DNA of 64,000 nt from Microbacterium sp. Se63.02b (lineage in GTDB: Bacteria > Actinomycetota > Actinomycetes > Actinomycetales > Microbacteriaceae): assembly GCF_014171575.1 (NCBI RefSeq), contig NZ_CP050453.1:2294001-2358000 (forward strand), in the 5' to 3' direction. Made by a program: the position numbers and the translations under genes. Positions within the stretch are counted from its first letter, which is position 1; every line of letters starts with the position of its first letter. This document shows positions 1 to 9,153 of this stretch, in pieces. The notes below the pieces were generated by a model. It did no database searches. It was not told the DNA's origin and saw only the letters and a program-made list of their open reading frames with translations.

Positions 1-1103
1 TCCACGGCGGTGCGCTCGAACGCGGCACGGCGGCCCTGCCGCTCTACGACGGAACCGTCTTCGCGAACGCGGGCGTCGTGTTCGTGTCGATCAACTACCG
101 CTTGGGCTCCGAGGGTTTCTCGGTGCTCGACGGCGCACCTCGAAACCTCGGGCTGCGCGATGCGGCCGCTGCGCTGGAGTGGGTGCATCGCGAGATCGCG
201 GCCTTCGGCGGAGACCCCGCGCGCATCACCGCGATGGGCGAGTCGGCCGGCGGTGCCGTCGTCGCCGGGCTTCTCGCACGTGACGACTCCCGCGCGCTGA
301 TCTCCCGCGCCATCATCGAATCCGGGCCGCTCACGGCCCAGACTCCGAAGAAGGCGGGGCGCGTGACGGCGCAGTTGGCGAAGCGACTCGGCGTCACCGC
401 GGATCGGGATTCCTTCGCCGCGCTCTCCCCGGACAGCTGCTGGACGCGCGCGCGGCCCAGTCCGCCGGTTCGTCACCGCTCGGCGGGGCTCCCGGGTTCC
501 AGTTCGCGATCGATCCCGACAGCCTGCCGCGGTCTCCGCACGAGGTTCTCGGCGAGATCGACACCCCGCTGCTGATCGGCAGCAACACCGACGAGTACCG
601 GCTCTGGTTCCCGCCGGAGGCGCTCGCCGGCATCGGCGAGCTCAAGCTTCAGGCCGCCCGGCTGCTCTCCCGGATCCCCGTCGCGCCGTATCCGAGTACC
701 GCTCGGCTTTCCCCGTGCCGGCACGGGTGAGGTGTTCGGGCAGCTCGTCACCGACATGATGCTGCGTGCGCCGCTGAGCCGTGTCGCGGCTGCCCGTCCC
801 GCGACGACGCACGTCTACGAGTTCGCGTGGCCGAGCCCGGTGCGAGACCTTCGCGCGGCCCACGCGCTCGAACTCGGGTTCGTGTTCGATCGTCTCGACG
901 ACGAGGAGGCCAGGCGCCTGGCCGGACCGGATGCCCCGCGTGACCTCGCGACCGAGATGAACGCTGCCTGGGTCGGCTTCGTGACCGACGGCGAACCCGG
1001 CTGGCCGCCGTACGGTCCCGGCCGGCAGACGCGCCTGTTCGACACGGTCAGCTCGACGGTTCCGCAGCGCCGCACCACCGGGATGGACCTGCTCCCCGGG
1101 TGA
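1..1103 (+). CDS. Type-B carboxylesterase/lipase, 5' truncated, frameshifted in this sequence
   Basis: Alpha/beta hydrolase of the carboxylesterase type-B family, expected to cleave carboxylic esters. The start lies before the window. An HGG oxyanion-hole motif is visible at once, then INYRLG and the GESAGG nucleophile elbow with the catalytic Ser codon at 243-245. The family's C-terminal half (LIGSNTDEYRLW, later VTDGEPGWPPY) can only be read by changing frame near 430, 685 and 716. All three changes are -1 and lie beside C runs (tctcccc, gatcccc, ttcccc), so I read them as missing bases rather than gene decay. A true pseudogene cannot be excluded from this window alone. The 3' end converges on hemW with a 10-nt gap. 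Confidence 0.75.
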
Positions 1104-1113
1104 CGCCGGCCGA

Positions 1114-2334
1114 TCAGTCCGTGAGCTCGCGCACCACGGCATCCGCGAGCAGGCGACCGCGCAACGTCAGCTGGACGCGCCCGTGCAGGGCAGCCACCGG
1201 ATCGATCAGTCCATCGGCTATCAGACCGGCGACACGGCTCCGGTTCGCCGCAGGCACCTCGTCGACCGCGATGCCCTCGCGGATGCGGCTCAGCAGCAGG
1301 ATGCGCTCCAATGTGCGCGACTCGGCATCGGGGCGCTCGGTTCCGGCTGCCGGCGACTCGGAGGCCGCGAGACGTTGCGCGTATGCGGCGGGGTGCTTGA
1401 CGTTCCACCATCGCAGCCCCGCCATGTGGCTGTGGGCACCAGGACCGAAGCCCCACCAGTCGCTGCCGCGCCAATAGGCGAGGTTGTGCCGGGAACGTCG
1501 GTCCGGCGTGCGGGCCCAGTTGCTGACCTCGTACCAGTCGAAGCCGCCGTCCGCGAGGCGCGCATCGGCGAGCTCGTACATGTCCGCCTGAAGATCGTCG
1601 TCGGGCGTCGGCACTTCGCCGCGACGGATCTGGCGCGCGAGCTTCGTGCCGTCCTCGATGATGAGCGCGTAGGCGGAGATGTGGTCGGGCTCGAGCGCGA
1701 GCGCCGCATCGAGCGAGGACTCCCAATCGGCGAGGGACTCCCCGGGCGCGCCGTAGATCAGATCGACGCTCACGGCGAGGCCCGCATCCTTCGCGGCGGC
1801 GACGGCCGTGCGGACGTTCTCCGGCCGGTGGGTGCGGTCGAGGGCGGCGAGGACATGCGGCACCGCCGACTGCATGCCGACCGACATCCGCGTGACTCCG
1901 GCCTCAGCCAGGGTGCGCGCGACCGCAGGCGTCACGGTGTCGGGATTCGCCTCGACGGTCACCTCGGCACCCTCAGCCAGCCCGAAGGCCGAGGAGGCCG
2001 CATCGAGCATGCGGGCGAGGTCTCCGGCGGGGAGGAGGGTGGGCGTGCCTCCGCCGAAGAAGACCGTGTCCATCGGGCGCAGCGCCCCGGCACCGTCGAG
2101 CACGCGTCGAGCGAGGTGGATCTCGGCGATCAGCGTCGATGCGTAGTCCTCCTGCTTCGCCCCGCGCAGCTCGGTCGACGTATAGGTGTTGAAGTCGCAG
2201 TACCCGCAGCGCACCGTGCAGAAAGGAATATGAAGGTACGCCGAGAACGGCGCACTCGTGTCGATCGGAAGATCGACGGGCAGTCGCCCGTCCGTCGGTG
2301 CCGGGTCTCCGAGAGGGAGGGGGCCCGCCATCAC
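1114..2334 (-). CDS. hemW: Radical SAM heme chaperone HemW (coproporphyrinogen III oxidase-like)
   Basis: Radical-SAM protein of the HemN/HemW family; HemW binds heme and is thought to deliver it to respiratory proteins, and is often mis-named oxygen-independent coproporphyrinogen oxidase. The 4Fe-4S motif CxxxCxxC is seen as CTVRCGYC (Cys39, 43, 46), followed by FFGGGTPT and the HemN C-terminal region. At 406 aa it is of normal HemW length and lacks the long N-terminal extension of true HemN. Its ATG overlaps the stop of the upstream DUF1990 gene as ATGA, so the two are translationally coupled. Confidence 0.9.
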   Translation of the reverse strand: MMAGPLPLGDPAPTDGRLPVDLPIDTSAPFSAYLHIPFCTVRCGYCDFNTYTSTELRGAKQEDYASTLIAEIHLARRVLDGAGALRPMDTVFFGGGTPTLLPAGDLARMLDAASSAFGLAEGAEVTVEANPDTVTPAVARTLAEAGVTRMSVGMQSAVPHVLAALDRTHRPENVRTAVAAAKDAGLAVSVDLIYGAPGESLADWESSLDAALALEPDHISAYALIIEDGTKLARQIRRGEVPTPDDDLQADMYELADARLADGGFDWYEVSNWARTPDRRSRHNLAYWRGSDWWGFGPGAHSHMAGLRWWNVKHPAAYAQRLAASESPAAGTERPDAESRTLERILLLSRIREGIAVDEVPAANRSRVAGLIADGLIDPVAALHGRVQLTLRGRLLADAVVRELTD

Positions 2335-2984
2335 AGCGGGGTCGCGTAGAGCGGGGAGATCGCGCGGAGGTAGCGCGCGAAGAGCTCGCGACGGCGGCGC
2401 TTCACGAGTGCGGGCACCGTGCGGTACAGCAGTGCGTTGGGGGCGTCGAAGGCGCGGACGGTGAACCAGACCTCGTCGTTGTCCTCCCGCCAGTCGACGT
2501 CGAAGGACTCCTCGCCGCGAACCACGGAACCGCCGACCGTGCCGAGCACGAAGCCGATGCGCCGCGTCTCCTCGGTGACCGAGATCACACGGAGCTCGGC
2601 ATCGGCGCGCATGCCTGCGACCCGGCCGCGCAGGTGCAGCGTCATCCCCGCACCGACGAACGGCATGCCCTCCGCGTCGTACCGGGGCTCCACATCGCGC
2701 TTGCTCGGCGCGATGGGGTTCCCCGCCGCATCGAAGCTCACTCCCGCGTAGGCGGGGCCCGGCGCCGGACGCACGTCTTCGACCGAGAGCCCGGCGGCGC
2801 GTTGAGCCGTCCAGGAGAGAAGCGCCTCGCCGGCGGTCTGGAACCTCTCGCTGCCGCTGCCGATGCGCCAGGATTCCTCCGCAGGGACGCTCCGCTCCGG
2901 CGGGTACTGCATCAGATCGGGCGCATGGGTCGCACCCACGGCCGCATAGTCCACCGTGTCGTCTCGGAAAGTCCCGCGCCGCAT
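2331..2984 (-). CDS. DUF1990 family protein
   Basis: Conserved protein of about 217 aa matching the DUF1990 family by pattern (PGPAYAGVSFD, YRTVPALVKRRRREL near the C-terminus). No enzymatic function is established. The start at 2984 (MRRGTFRDD) is preferred over a longer frame because TAGGCT lies exactly 7 nt upstream, the leaderless-promoter arrangement repeated throughout the window. It is the first gene of a two-gene unit with hemW, sharing an ATGA overlap. No signal peptide or clear membrane segment is seen. Confidence 0.75.
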   Translation of the reverse strand: MRRGTFRDDTVDYAAVGATHAPDLMQYPPERSVPAEESWRIGSGSERFQTAGEALLSWTAQRAAGLSVEDVRPAPGPAYAGVSFDAAGNPIAPSKRDVEPRYDAEGMPFVGAGMTLHLRGRVAGMRADAELRVISVTEETRRIGFVLGTVGGSVVRGEESFDVDWREDNDEVWFTVRAFDAPNALLYRTVPALVKRRRRELFARYLRAISPLYATPL

Positions 2985-2991
2985 GAGTTCC

Positions 2992-2997
2992 AGCCTA
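2992..2997 (-). promoter_or_regulatory. -10 element (TAGGCT), leaderless promoter of DUF1990-hemW
   Basis: TAGGCT ends 7 nt before the ATG at 2984, placing the transcription start on the start codon. There is no convincing -35 and no Shine-Dalgarno. Confidence 0.5.
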
Positions 2998-3066
2998 CTT
3001 CGCGTCACCTGAGCGAACACCCCCACGCGCCGCACGACGACACATCGCTTGATCCGATCCGCCGTG

Positions 3067-4926
3067 CTACTTCTTTTCCTTGCCCTCGACGTCGCCCGAC
3101 AGCGCAGCGATGAACGCCTCCTGGGGGACCTCGACGCGTCCGACCATCTTCATGCGCTTCTTGCCCTCCTTCTGCTTCTCGAGGAGCTTGCGCTTGCGGG
3201 TGATGTCACCGCCGTAGCACTTGGCGAGCACATCCTTGCGGATGGCGCGGATCGTCTCGCGAGCGATGATGCGCGCGCCGATGGCCGCCTGGATCGGCAC
3301 CTCGAACTGTTGACGAGGGATGAGCTTGCGCAGCCGCTCGGCCATCATCGTGCCGTAGGCGTAGGCCTTGTCTCGGTGGACGATGGAACTGAACGCGTCG
3401 ACCTTCTCGCCCTGCAGGAGGATGTCGACCTTCACGAGGTCGGCCTCCTGCTGGCCCGAGGGTTCGTAATCGAGCGAGGCATACCCCTGCGTCTTGGACT
3501 TCAGCTGATCGAAGAAGTCGAACACGATCTCGCCGAGCGGCATGTTGTAGCGCAGCTCGACACGCTCCTCGGAGAAGTACTCCATGCCCAGCAGCGTGCC
3601 GCGTCTGGTCTGGCACAGTTCCATGACGGTGCCGACGTAGTCCTTGGGCAGCAGGATCGCGGCCTTCACCATCGGCTCCGAGACCGAGCCGATGCGTCCG
3701 TCCGGATACTCGCTCGGGTTCGTGACCGTCACGGTCTCGCCGGTGTCGCTGGTGAGCACTTCGTAGATCACGCTCGGCGCGGTCGTGATGAGGTCGAGGC
3801 CGAACTCCCTCGAGAGACGCTCGGTGATGATCTCCAGGTGCAGCAGGCCGAGGAAGCCGCAGCGGAATCCGAAGCCGAGGGCCACGGAGGTCTCCGGCTC
3901 GTACTGCAGCGAGGCGTCGGAGAGCTTGAGCTTGTCGAGCGCCTCGCGAAGCTCCGCGTAGTCGCTGCCGTCGATCGGGTAGATACCGGAGAAGACCATG
4001 GGCTTCGGGTCGGTGTAGCCGGGAAGCGCATCGGATGCGGGCTTCCTCGCCGTCGTGATCGTGTCGCCGACCTTCGACAGGCGCACGTCCTTCACACCGG
4101 TGATGAGGTAGCCGACCTCACCGACTCCGAGTCCCTTGGTGGGCGTCGGCTCGGGGCTGGACACCCCCACCTCGAGAGCGTCGTGGTTCGCGCCGGTCGA
4201 CATCATCTGGATGCGCTCGCGAGGCGAGAGGCTCCCGTCCACCATGCGCACGTATGTCACGACGCCGCGGTACGCGTCGTAGACGGAGTCGAAGATCATC
4301 GCCCGTGCCGGGGCGTCCGCGTCGCCGACCGGCGCGGGGATCTCCTGCACGAGGCGGTCGAGCAGATCCTCGACGCCGACGCCCGTCTTGCCGGAGACCC
4401 GCAGCACGTCCTCGGGCTTGCCGCCGATGAGCGACGCCAGTTCCTTCGCGTACTTCTCGGGGTCCGCGGCGGGAAGGTCGATCTTGTTGAGGACCGGGAT
4501 GATGTGGAGATCGTTCTCCAGCGCCAGGTAGAGGTTCGCCAGCGTCTGGGCTTCGATGCCCTGCGCCGCGTCCACGAGCAGGATCGCGCCCTCGCACGCC
4601 GCCAGCGAGCGCGAGACCTCGTAGGTGAAGTCGACGTGCCCCGGGGTGTCGATCATGTTGAGCGCGAAGGTCTGTCCGTCGAGCTCCCACGGCATGCGCA
4701 CGGCTTGGCTCTTGATCGTGATGCCGCGCTCGCGTTCGATGTCCATGCGGTCGAGGTACTGCGCGCGCATGTCACGGTCGGAGACCACGCCCGTGATCTG
4801 CAGCATCCGGTCGGCGAGGGTCGACTTGCCGTGATCGATGTGGGCGATGATGCAGAAGTTGCGGATCTGCGCAGCCGGCGTCGAGGCAGGCTGAAGGGGT
4901 GTGAGAGCGCGTGGGGACATGTCCAC
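3067..4926 (-). CDS. lepA: Elongation factor 4 (LepA), back-translocating GTPase
   Basis: Ribosome-associated translational GTPase. The G1 motif AHIDHGKST (about residues 28-36), DTPGH G3 and NKID G4 are intact, followed by the EF-G-like domains and the LepA-specific basic C-terminal domain ([16 protein letters not shown]). At 619 aa it is full length with no frame interruption. The frame opens with GTG-GAC-ATG; either the GTG at 4926 or the ATG at 4920 could be used. A strong -10 (TACAAT) sits 3 nt before the GTG and 9 nt before the ATG, so the mRNA has essentially no leader and the ATG at 4920 is more likely. It is divergent from the peptide ABC operon. Confidence 0.95.
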   Translation of the reverse strand: MDMSPRALTPLQPASTPAAQIRNFCIIAHIDHGKSTLADRMLQITGVVSDRDMRAQYLDRMDIERERGITIKSQAVRMPWELDGQTFALNMIDTPGHVDFTYEVSRSLAACEGAILLVDAAQGIEAQTLANLYLALENDLHIIPVLNKIDLPAADPEKYAKELASLIGGKPEDVLRVSGKTGVGVEDLLDRLVQEIPAPVGDADAPARAMIFDSVYDAYRGVVTYVRMVDGSLSPRERIQMMSTGANHDALEVGVSSPEPTPTKGLGVGEVGYLITGVKDVRLSKVGDTITTARKPASDALPGYTDPKPMVFSGIYPIDGSDYAELREALDKLKLSDASLQYEPETSVALGFGFRCGFLGLLHLEIITERLSREFGLDLITTAPSVIYEVLTSDTGETVTVTNPSEYPDGRIGSVSEPMVKAAILLPKDYVGTVMELCQTRRGTLLGMEYFSEERVELRYNMPLGEIVFDFFDQLKSKTQGYASLDYEPSGQQEADLVKVDILLQGEKVDAFSSIVHRDKAYAYGTMMAERLRKLIPRQQFEVPIQAAIGARIIARETIRAIRKDVLAKCYGGDITRKRKLLEKQKEGKKRMKMVGRVEVPQEAFIAALSGDVEGKEKK

Positions 4927-4929
4927 TCG

Positions 4930-4935
4930 ATTGTA
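4930..4935 (-). promoter_or_regulatory. -10 element (TACAAT) of lepA
   Basis: TACAAT matches the sigma-70-type -10 consensus at 5 of 6 bases. A start point about 7 nt downstream falls 2-4 nt before the ATG at 4920. No good -35 is seen. Confidence 0.5.
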
Positions 4936-5006
4936 CGGTCAGGCGGCGCTAATCCCCGATTCCGGCATTCCGGTGATAGTCTCCCGAAGTTGCCCGGGAA
5001 AAATCC

Positions 5007-5035
5007 GTGACACCGGATCCCGTAAGCGATAAGAC
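5007..5035 (+). promoter_or_regulatory. Candidate promoter of the first peptide ABC operon
   Basis: GTGACA (5 of 6 bases of the -35 consensus) is followed after 17 nt by TAAGAC. The predicted start lies about 120 nt before the first permease gene. It is the best pair in the 233-nt space between lepA and the operon. Confidence 0.4.
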
Positions 5036-5036
5036 T

Positions 5037-5057
5037 CCGTCACAGACCCCGTGACGG
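5037..5057 (+). repeat. Perfect 7-bp inverted repeat just after the predicted -10
   Basis: CCGTCAC, 7 nt, GTGACGG. The position at and just after the predicted start point suits an operator or an early transcript hairpin for the ABC operon. No regulator gene is adjacent. Confidence 0.45.
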
Positions 5058-5159
5058 CCGTCGCGTCGCGGGAGACGGTGGAGAAAGAAGCTGTTCCCAC
5101 CCGACTCAGCGTTGCGTCGGCAGATCCCGAGCGCGTCTGTAGAAGAGAAAGACTGCCCC

Positions 5160-6143
5160 TTGATCAAGTACCTCTTGCGCCGAGCACTCGGCTGGCTGCT
5201 GATGATCGTGGTCGCGACGAACCTCACGTACTTCCTGGCGTGGGGATTCCTCGATCCGCGCAGCAACTACGTGGGACGACGCCCGCCGCTCACCGAAGAG
5301 CAGATCGTCAACGTCCTCGAACCCCGCAACCTGAGCGACACCGTCCCGCTGATCGAGCGGTGGTGGAACTGGCTCACCGCGATCCTGCTGCGCTGGGACT
5401 GGGGCGTGAGTCCGACCGGCGGCTCCGTCAACGAGCAGGTCGCGTACCGCATGTGGGTCAGCGCGGAACTGGTGCTCGGAGCGACGATCCTCACCACGAT
5501 CCTCGGCATCGCGCTCGGCGTGTACACCGCGTCACGCCAGTACAAGCTCGCGGACCGGATCGGCCAGGCCACGAGCATCATCACCATGAACATCCCGATC
5601 GTCGTCGCGGCTTTCGGAATCGTCCTGATGGCGATCGCGCTGAACGACGCGACGGGCGTGCGCATCTTCTACGTGACCGGAAACGCGAGCCGCGGAGTCG
5701 AGGGATTCTTCCCCGTGCTCATAGACGTGCTGCAACATCTGACGCTGCCGACGATAGCCCTGGTGCTCATCGGCTACGCGGGCATCCACTTCCTGCAGAG
5801 GTCGCTCCTGCTGGACAACATCAGCGCCGACTACGTGCGGACCGCCCGCGCGAAGGGGCTGACCAAGCAGCAGGCGATCCGCAAGCACGCACTGCGGACC
5901 TCGCTGATCCCGGTCGCCACGCAGGTGGCGTTCACGATCCCCGCCGTGTTCACCGGCGCCGTCCTCACCGAGACGATCTTCGCGTGGAACGGCATGGGCA
6001 AGTACTTCATCGACGCCATCACGAAGAACGACATCCATGGCACCGTCGCCATCGCGGCCTTCGGGGCAGTGCTCACGGCGATCGGCGCCATCCTGGCCGA
6101 CATCGCCGTCGTGGTTCTCGATCCTCGAGTGAGAGTGAGCTGA
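5160..6143 (+). CDS. Peptide-type ABC transporter permease (DppB/OppB family)
   Basis: Inner-membrane permease of a peptide/nickel-type ABC importer. It starts with a basic residue patch and a membrane segment (LLRRALGWLLMIVVA), then a periplasm-facing loop and further hydrophobic helices. The EAA loop (DYVRTARAKGL) that contacts the ATPase lies in the C-terminal half. TTG at 5160 is chosen as start because the family begins at this point and a purine-rich stretch (agaagagaaag) precedes it; an in-frame upstream extension has no family resemblance. One nt separates its stop from the next permease, the first step of a tightly packed operon. Confidence 0.85.
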   Translation: MIKYLLRRALGWLLMIVVATNLTYFLAWGFLDPRSNYVGRRPPLTEEQIVNVLEPRNLSDTVPLIERWWNWLTAILLRWDWGVSPTGGSVNEQVAYRMWVSAELVLGATILTTILGIALGVYTASRQYKLADRIGQATSIITMNIPIVVAAFGIVLMAIALNDATGVRIFYVTGNASRGVEGFFPVLIDVLQHLTLPTIALVLIGYAGIHFLQRSLLLDNISADYVRTARAKGLTKQQAIRKHALRTSLIPVATQVAFTIPAVFTGAVLTETIFAWNGMGKYFIDAITKNDIHGTVAIAAFGAVLTAIGAILADIAVVVLDPRVRVS

Positions 6144-6144
6144 C

Positions 6145-7083
6145 ATGACCTCCGAAATGATCGACCCCACCGTCGAGGCCTCCGAGGTCGCTCCCGGTCC
6201 TGAGACGACGCGCGTCGCCACCCGCCGTCTGTCGAAGTGGACGCTGTACTCGCGCCGCTACGCCCGCAACAAGGGCGCGGTCGCCGGTCTCATCATCTTC
6301 GTGGTGCTCGTGCTGTTCGCGATCTTCGGACCGCTCATCGCGCGCTACGACCACATCGAGCTCGACTTCCTGCACCTGAGCAGCCCCCCGAGCGCCGAGC
6401 ACTGGTTCGGCACCAACAACGCCGGCAACGACCTGTTCGCTCAGGTCGCCGTCGGGCTGCAGCGGTCCCTGATGATCGCCGTCACCGTCTCCGTGGGCGT
6501 GACGATCGTGTCGGCACTGGTCGGAACGGCGGCCGCGTACTTCGGCGGCTGGACCGAGCGGGTCACGTTGCTGGTCATCCACTTCATGATGGTCATCCCG
6601 AGCTTCCTCATCCTGGCGATGATCTCGAACAAGTCCGGTGGCGACTGGCGGGTGATCGCGTTCATCATGATCTTCGTGATCGGCTGGTACTTCCCGGCCC
6701 GCGTCATCTGGACGATGGCGCTGTCGCTCCGCGAGCGCGAGTACGTCAGCGCCGCGCGGTACATGGGAGTCCGCGGCATGCGGATCGTCGTGCGCCACCT
6801 GCTGCCCAACATCGGCTCCCTGCTCGTGATCAACTTCACCCTCGGCGTCGTGAACGCCGTCGTGGCCGAGACCGGACTCTCGTTCCTCGGGTTCGGCGTG
6901 AAGATCCCCGATGTGTCGCTCGGTGCGCTGATCGGCGCCGGATCGAGCTCGCTCATCACCTCGCCGTGGCTGTTCTACTTCCCCGCCGCGGCTCTGACCC
7001 TGCTGACCGTCTCCATGGCGTTGATCGCCGATGGTCTGCGCGACGCCCTCGATCCCACCTCTGCGGCTGGAGGCCGAGCATGA
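6145..7083 (+). CDS. Peptide-type ABC transporter permease (DppC/OppC family)
   Basis: Second permease of the importer, 312 aa, with the OppC-type layout: a cytoplasmic N-terminal tail of about 45 residues, a first helix (GAVAGLIIFVVLVLFAIFG), the FGTNNAGNDLF motif that follows it in this family, and the EAA loop (EYVSAARYMGVRG). The start codon is 1 nt after the previous stop. Its stop overlaps the ATPase start as ATGA, so production of permease and ATPase is coupled. Substrate cannot be told from sequence. Confidence 0.88.
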   Translation: MTSEMIDPTVEASEVAPGPETTRVATRRLSKWTLYSRRYARNKGAVAGLIIFVVLVLFAIFGPLIARYDHIELDFLHLSSPPSAEHWFGTNNAGNDLFAQVAVGLQRSLMIAVTVSVGVTIVSALVGTAAAYFGGWTERVTLLVIHFMMVIPSFLILAMISNKSGGDWRVIAFIMIFVIGWYFPARVIWTMALSLREREYVSAARYMGVRGMRIVVRHLLPNIGSLLVINFTLGVVNAVVAETGLSFLGFGVKIPDVSLGALIGAGSSSLITSPWLFYFPAAALTLLTVSMALIADGLRDALDPTSAAGGRA

Positions 7084-9008
7084 GCAACGTACTCTCCGTC
7101 CGCGATCTCACCGTCAGCTTCGCGTCCGAGGCCGGCCGCGTCGATGCCGTGCGAGGCGTGTCGTTCGACCTGGAGGCGGGCAAGACTCTGGGCATCGTCG
7201 GCGAGTCCGGATCCGGCAAGTCGGTCACCTCGCTCGCGATCATGGGCCTGCTCGACGAGAACGCCAAGGTCACCGGCTCGATCATGTACGACGGCCAGGA
7301 GCTGCTCGGCATGACCGACAAGCAGCTCTCCGTGATCCGCGGCAACGGCATGTCGATGGTGTTCCAGGACCCGCTGACGTCGCTGACCCCGGTGTTCACG
7401 ATCGGCGACCAGCTCATCGAAGCCCTCACCGTCCACCGCAGCCTCTCGAAGAAGGATGCGTGGAACCGCTCGATCGAACTTCTCACGCTCGTCGGGATCA
7501 GCGAGCCCGAACGCCGCATGAAGTCGTTCCCACATGAGTTCTCGGGAGGAATGCGTCAGCGCGTCGTCATCGCGATCGCGATGGCGAACAACCCCAAGCT
7601 GATCATCTGCGACGAGCCGACCACAGCCCTGGACGTCACGATCCAGGCCCAGATCCTCGACCTCATCGAGAAGGCGCAGCAGGAGACCGGCGCCGCCGTG
7701 ATCATGATCACCCACGACATGGGCATCGTCGCCCGCACCGCGGACGACGTCATGGTCATGTACGCAGGAAAGCCCGTCGAGCAGGCGCCGGTGCACGAAC
7801 TGTTCCACAAGACCCGGATGCCGTACTCGATCGGCCTCCTCGGGGCCATCCCCCGCGTCGACAAGGCGGAGAAGGAACCGCTCACCCCGATCAAGGGAAA
7901 CCCTCCCCTGCTCATCAACCTCCCCGACGCCTGCCCCTTCGCCGACCGCTGCCCCATCGTCATGGACGCATGCCGCACGCGAGAGCCCGAGCTGCTGCCC
8001 GTGGCCACAGGCTCCGGCGATGCGCACCGCGCCGCCTGCATCCGGTCGCACGAGATCGAGGACGGGGGACTCCTCGGCGGCCTTCCCGTGTACCCGGTCC
8101 GCGAGATCCCGGAGAGCGACCTGGCCAAAGTTCCTCGCGAACAGCGTCCGATCACGCTCGAGGTCAAGAACCTCACCAAGACGTTCCCGCTGCTCAAGGG
8201 TGCCTTCCTCAAGCGCAAGGTCGGCGAGGTGCACGCGATCAAGGGCGTCAGCTTCGACGTGCGCGAGGGCGAGACGATGGCCATCGTCGGCGAGTCCGGC
8301 AGCGGCAAGACGACCACGCTCCTGCAGATCATGGACATGGTCAAGCAGACCGACGGCGACATCGTGATCGCCGGCACGAGCGTCAACGACATCCACAGCC
8401 ACAAGGTCGAGCGGAAACTGCGACGCGACATCCAGATCGTGTTCCAGGACCCCATGGGAGCCCTCGACCCGCGCATGACCGTGGCGGACATCATCTCGGA
8501 GCCGCTCTTCGCGATCGGCACCCCGAAGGAGGAGGCTCATCGACGCGTCGACGAGCTGATGGACCTCGTCGGGCTGAACCCGGCGCACAGCGACCGCTTC
8601 CCGCAGGCGTTCTCCGGTGGTCAGCGGCAGCGCATCGGCATCGCACGCGCGCTCTCGACCAACCCCAAGATCGTCGTGCTCGACGAGCCGGTCTCGGCCC
8701 TGGACGTCTCCATCCAGGCCGGCGTGATCAACCTGTTGGACGAGCTCAAGGCCAAGCTGGGCCTGTCGTACCTGTTCGTCGCCCACGACCTCTCGGTCGT
8801 CCGCCACATCGCGGACCGCGTGGCCGTGATGTACCTCGGCGACTTCGTCGAGCACGGCGATGTGGACGACGTGTTCGAGAACCCGCAGCACCCCTACACG
8901 CAGGCTCTGCTCTCGGCGATCCCGGTCCCGGACCCCGACATCGAGCGCACCCGTCGACGGGTCGTGTTCGACGCCGAGACCATGAGCACCCGTCCCGTGA
9001 GTGTGTGA
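7080..9008 (+). CDS. Fused double ATP-binding protein of a peptide ABC transporter (DppD-DppF fusion)
   Basis: A single 642-aa protein carries both nucleotide-binding domains that many transporters encode separately. Domain 1 has Walker A GESGSGKS (residues 41-48), signature FSGGMRQR and Walker B LIICDEPTT. The oligopeptide-type C-terminal extension with a CPFADRCP cysteine motif follows. Domain 2 has Walker A near residue 404, signature FSGGQRQR and Walker B IVVLDEPVS, and a HPYTQALL tail. Both sites look catalytically complete. The ATG overlaps the upstream permease stop by 4 nt. The protein is expected at the inner face of the membrane. Confidence 0.9.
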   Translation: MSNVLSVRDLTVSFASEAGRVDAVRGVSFDLEAGKTLGIVGESGSGKSVTSLAIMGLLDENAKVTGSIMYDGQELLGMTDKQLSVIRGNGMSMVFQDPLTSLTPVFTIGDQLIEALTVHRSLSKKDAWNRSIELLTLVGISEPERRMKSFPHEFSGGMRQRVVIAIAMANNPKLIICDEPTTALDVTIQAQILDLIEKAQQETGAAVIMITHDMGIVARTADDVMVMYAGKPVEQAPVHELFHKTRMPYSIGLLGAIPRVDKAEKEPLTPIKGNPPLLINLPDACPFADRCPIVMDACRTREPELLPVATGSGDAHRAACIRSHEIEDGGLLGGLPVYPVREIPESDLAKVPREQRPITLEVKNLTKTFPLLKGAFLKRKVGEVHAIKGVSFDVREGETMAIVGESGSGKTTTLLQIMDMVKQTDGDIVIAGTSVNDIHSHKVERKLRRDIQIVFQDPMGALDPRMTVADIISEPLFAIGTPKEEAHRRVDELMDLVGLNPAHSDRFPQAFSGGQRQRIGIARALSTNPKIVVLDEPVSALDVSIQAGVINLLDELKAKLGLSYLFVAHDLSVVRHIADRVAVMYLGDFVEHGDVDDVFENPQHPYTQALLSAIPVPDPDIERTRRRVVFDAETMSTRPVSV

Positions 9009-9107
9009 GGGCGGACCTGAAACCGGATGCCACCTGATGTGGGTCACCGTCCGATAACGGTTAGGCGGTATTCACTTTCGACCGCTGTGATACGTCCAGG
9101 GCCGAAC

Positions 9108-9113
9108 TATTCT
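9108..9113 (+). promoter_or_regulatory. -10 element (TATTCT) before the leader ORF and binding-protein gene
   Basis: TATTCT ends 7 nt before the ATG at 9121, the same geometry as the leaderless promoters elsewhere in the window. It would give the binding protein its own transcript in addition to operon read-through. The -35 is weak (CTGTGA at 17 nt). Confidence 0.45.
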
Positions 9114-9120
9114 TCCCCTT

Positions 9121-9153
9121 ATGAAACGCCGAAAGGCGAAAGGAGCACCATGA
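9121..9153 (+). CDS. Ten-codon leader ORF overlapping the binding-protein start
   Basis: ATG followed by nine codons gives MKRRKAKGAP and a TGA stop at 9151-9153. That stop overlaps the ATG of the binding-protein gene (9150-9152) as ATGA. It is in a different frame from the downstream gene, and its last codons contain the AAGGAG ribosome-binding site of that gene. It starts 7 nt behind TATTCT, so it could be read from a leaderless transcript and couple or tune translation of the binding protein. The peptide is basic and resembles nothing I recognise. Chance occurrence is possible, because a 10-codon frame alone is weak evidence; position, overlap and promoter spacing are what support it. Confidence 0.4.
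   Translation: MKRRKAKGAP

Noticed and set aside
3049..5010. Long open frame antisense to lepA
   Set aside because: Typical GC-rich shadow of a conserved gene; composition is rich in Arg, His, Val and Asp with no family pattern. The same applies to antisense frames over 6975-9047, 9072-10868, 52209-54650 and 59623-62694.
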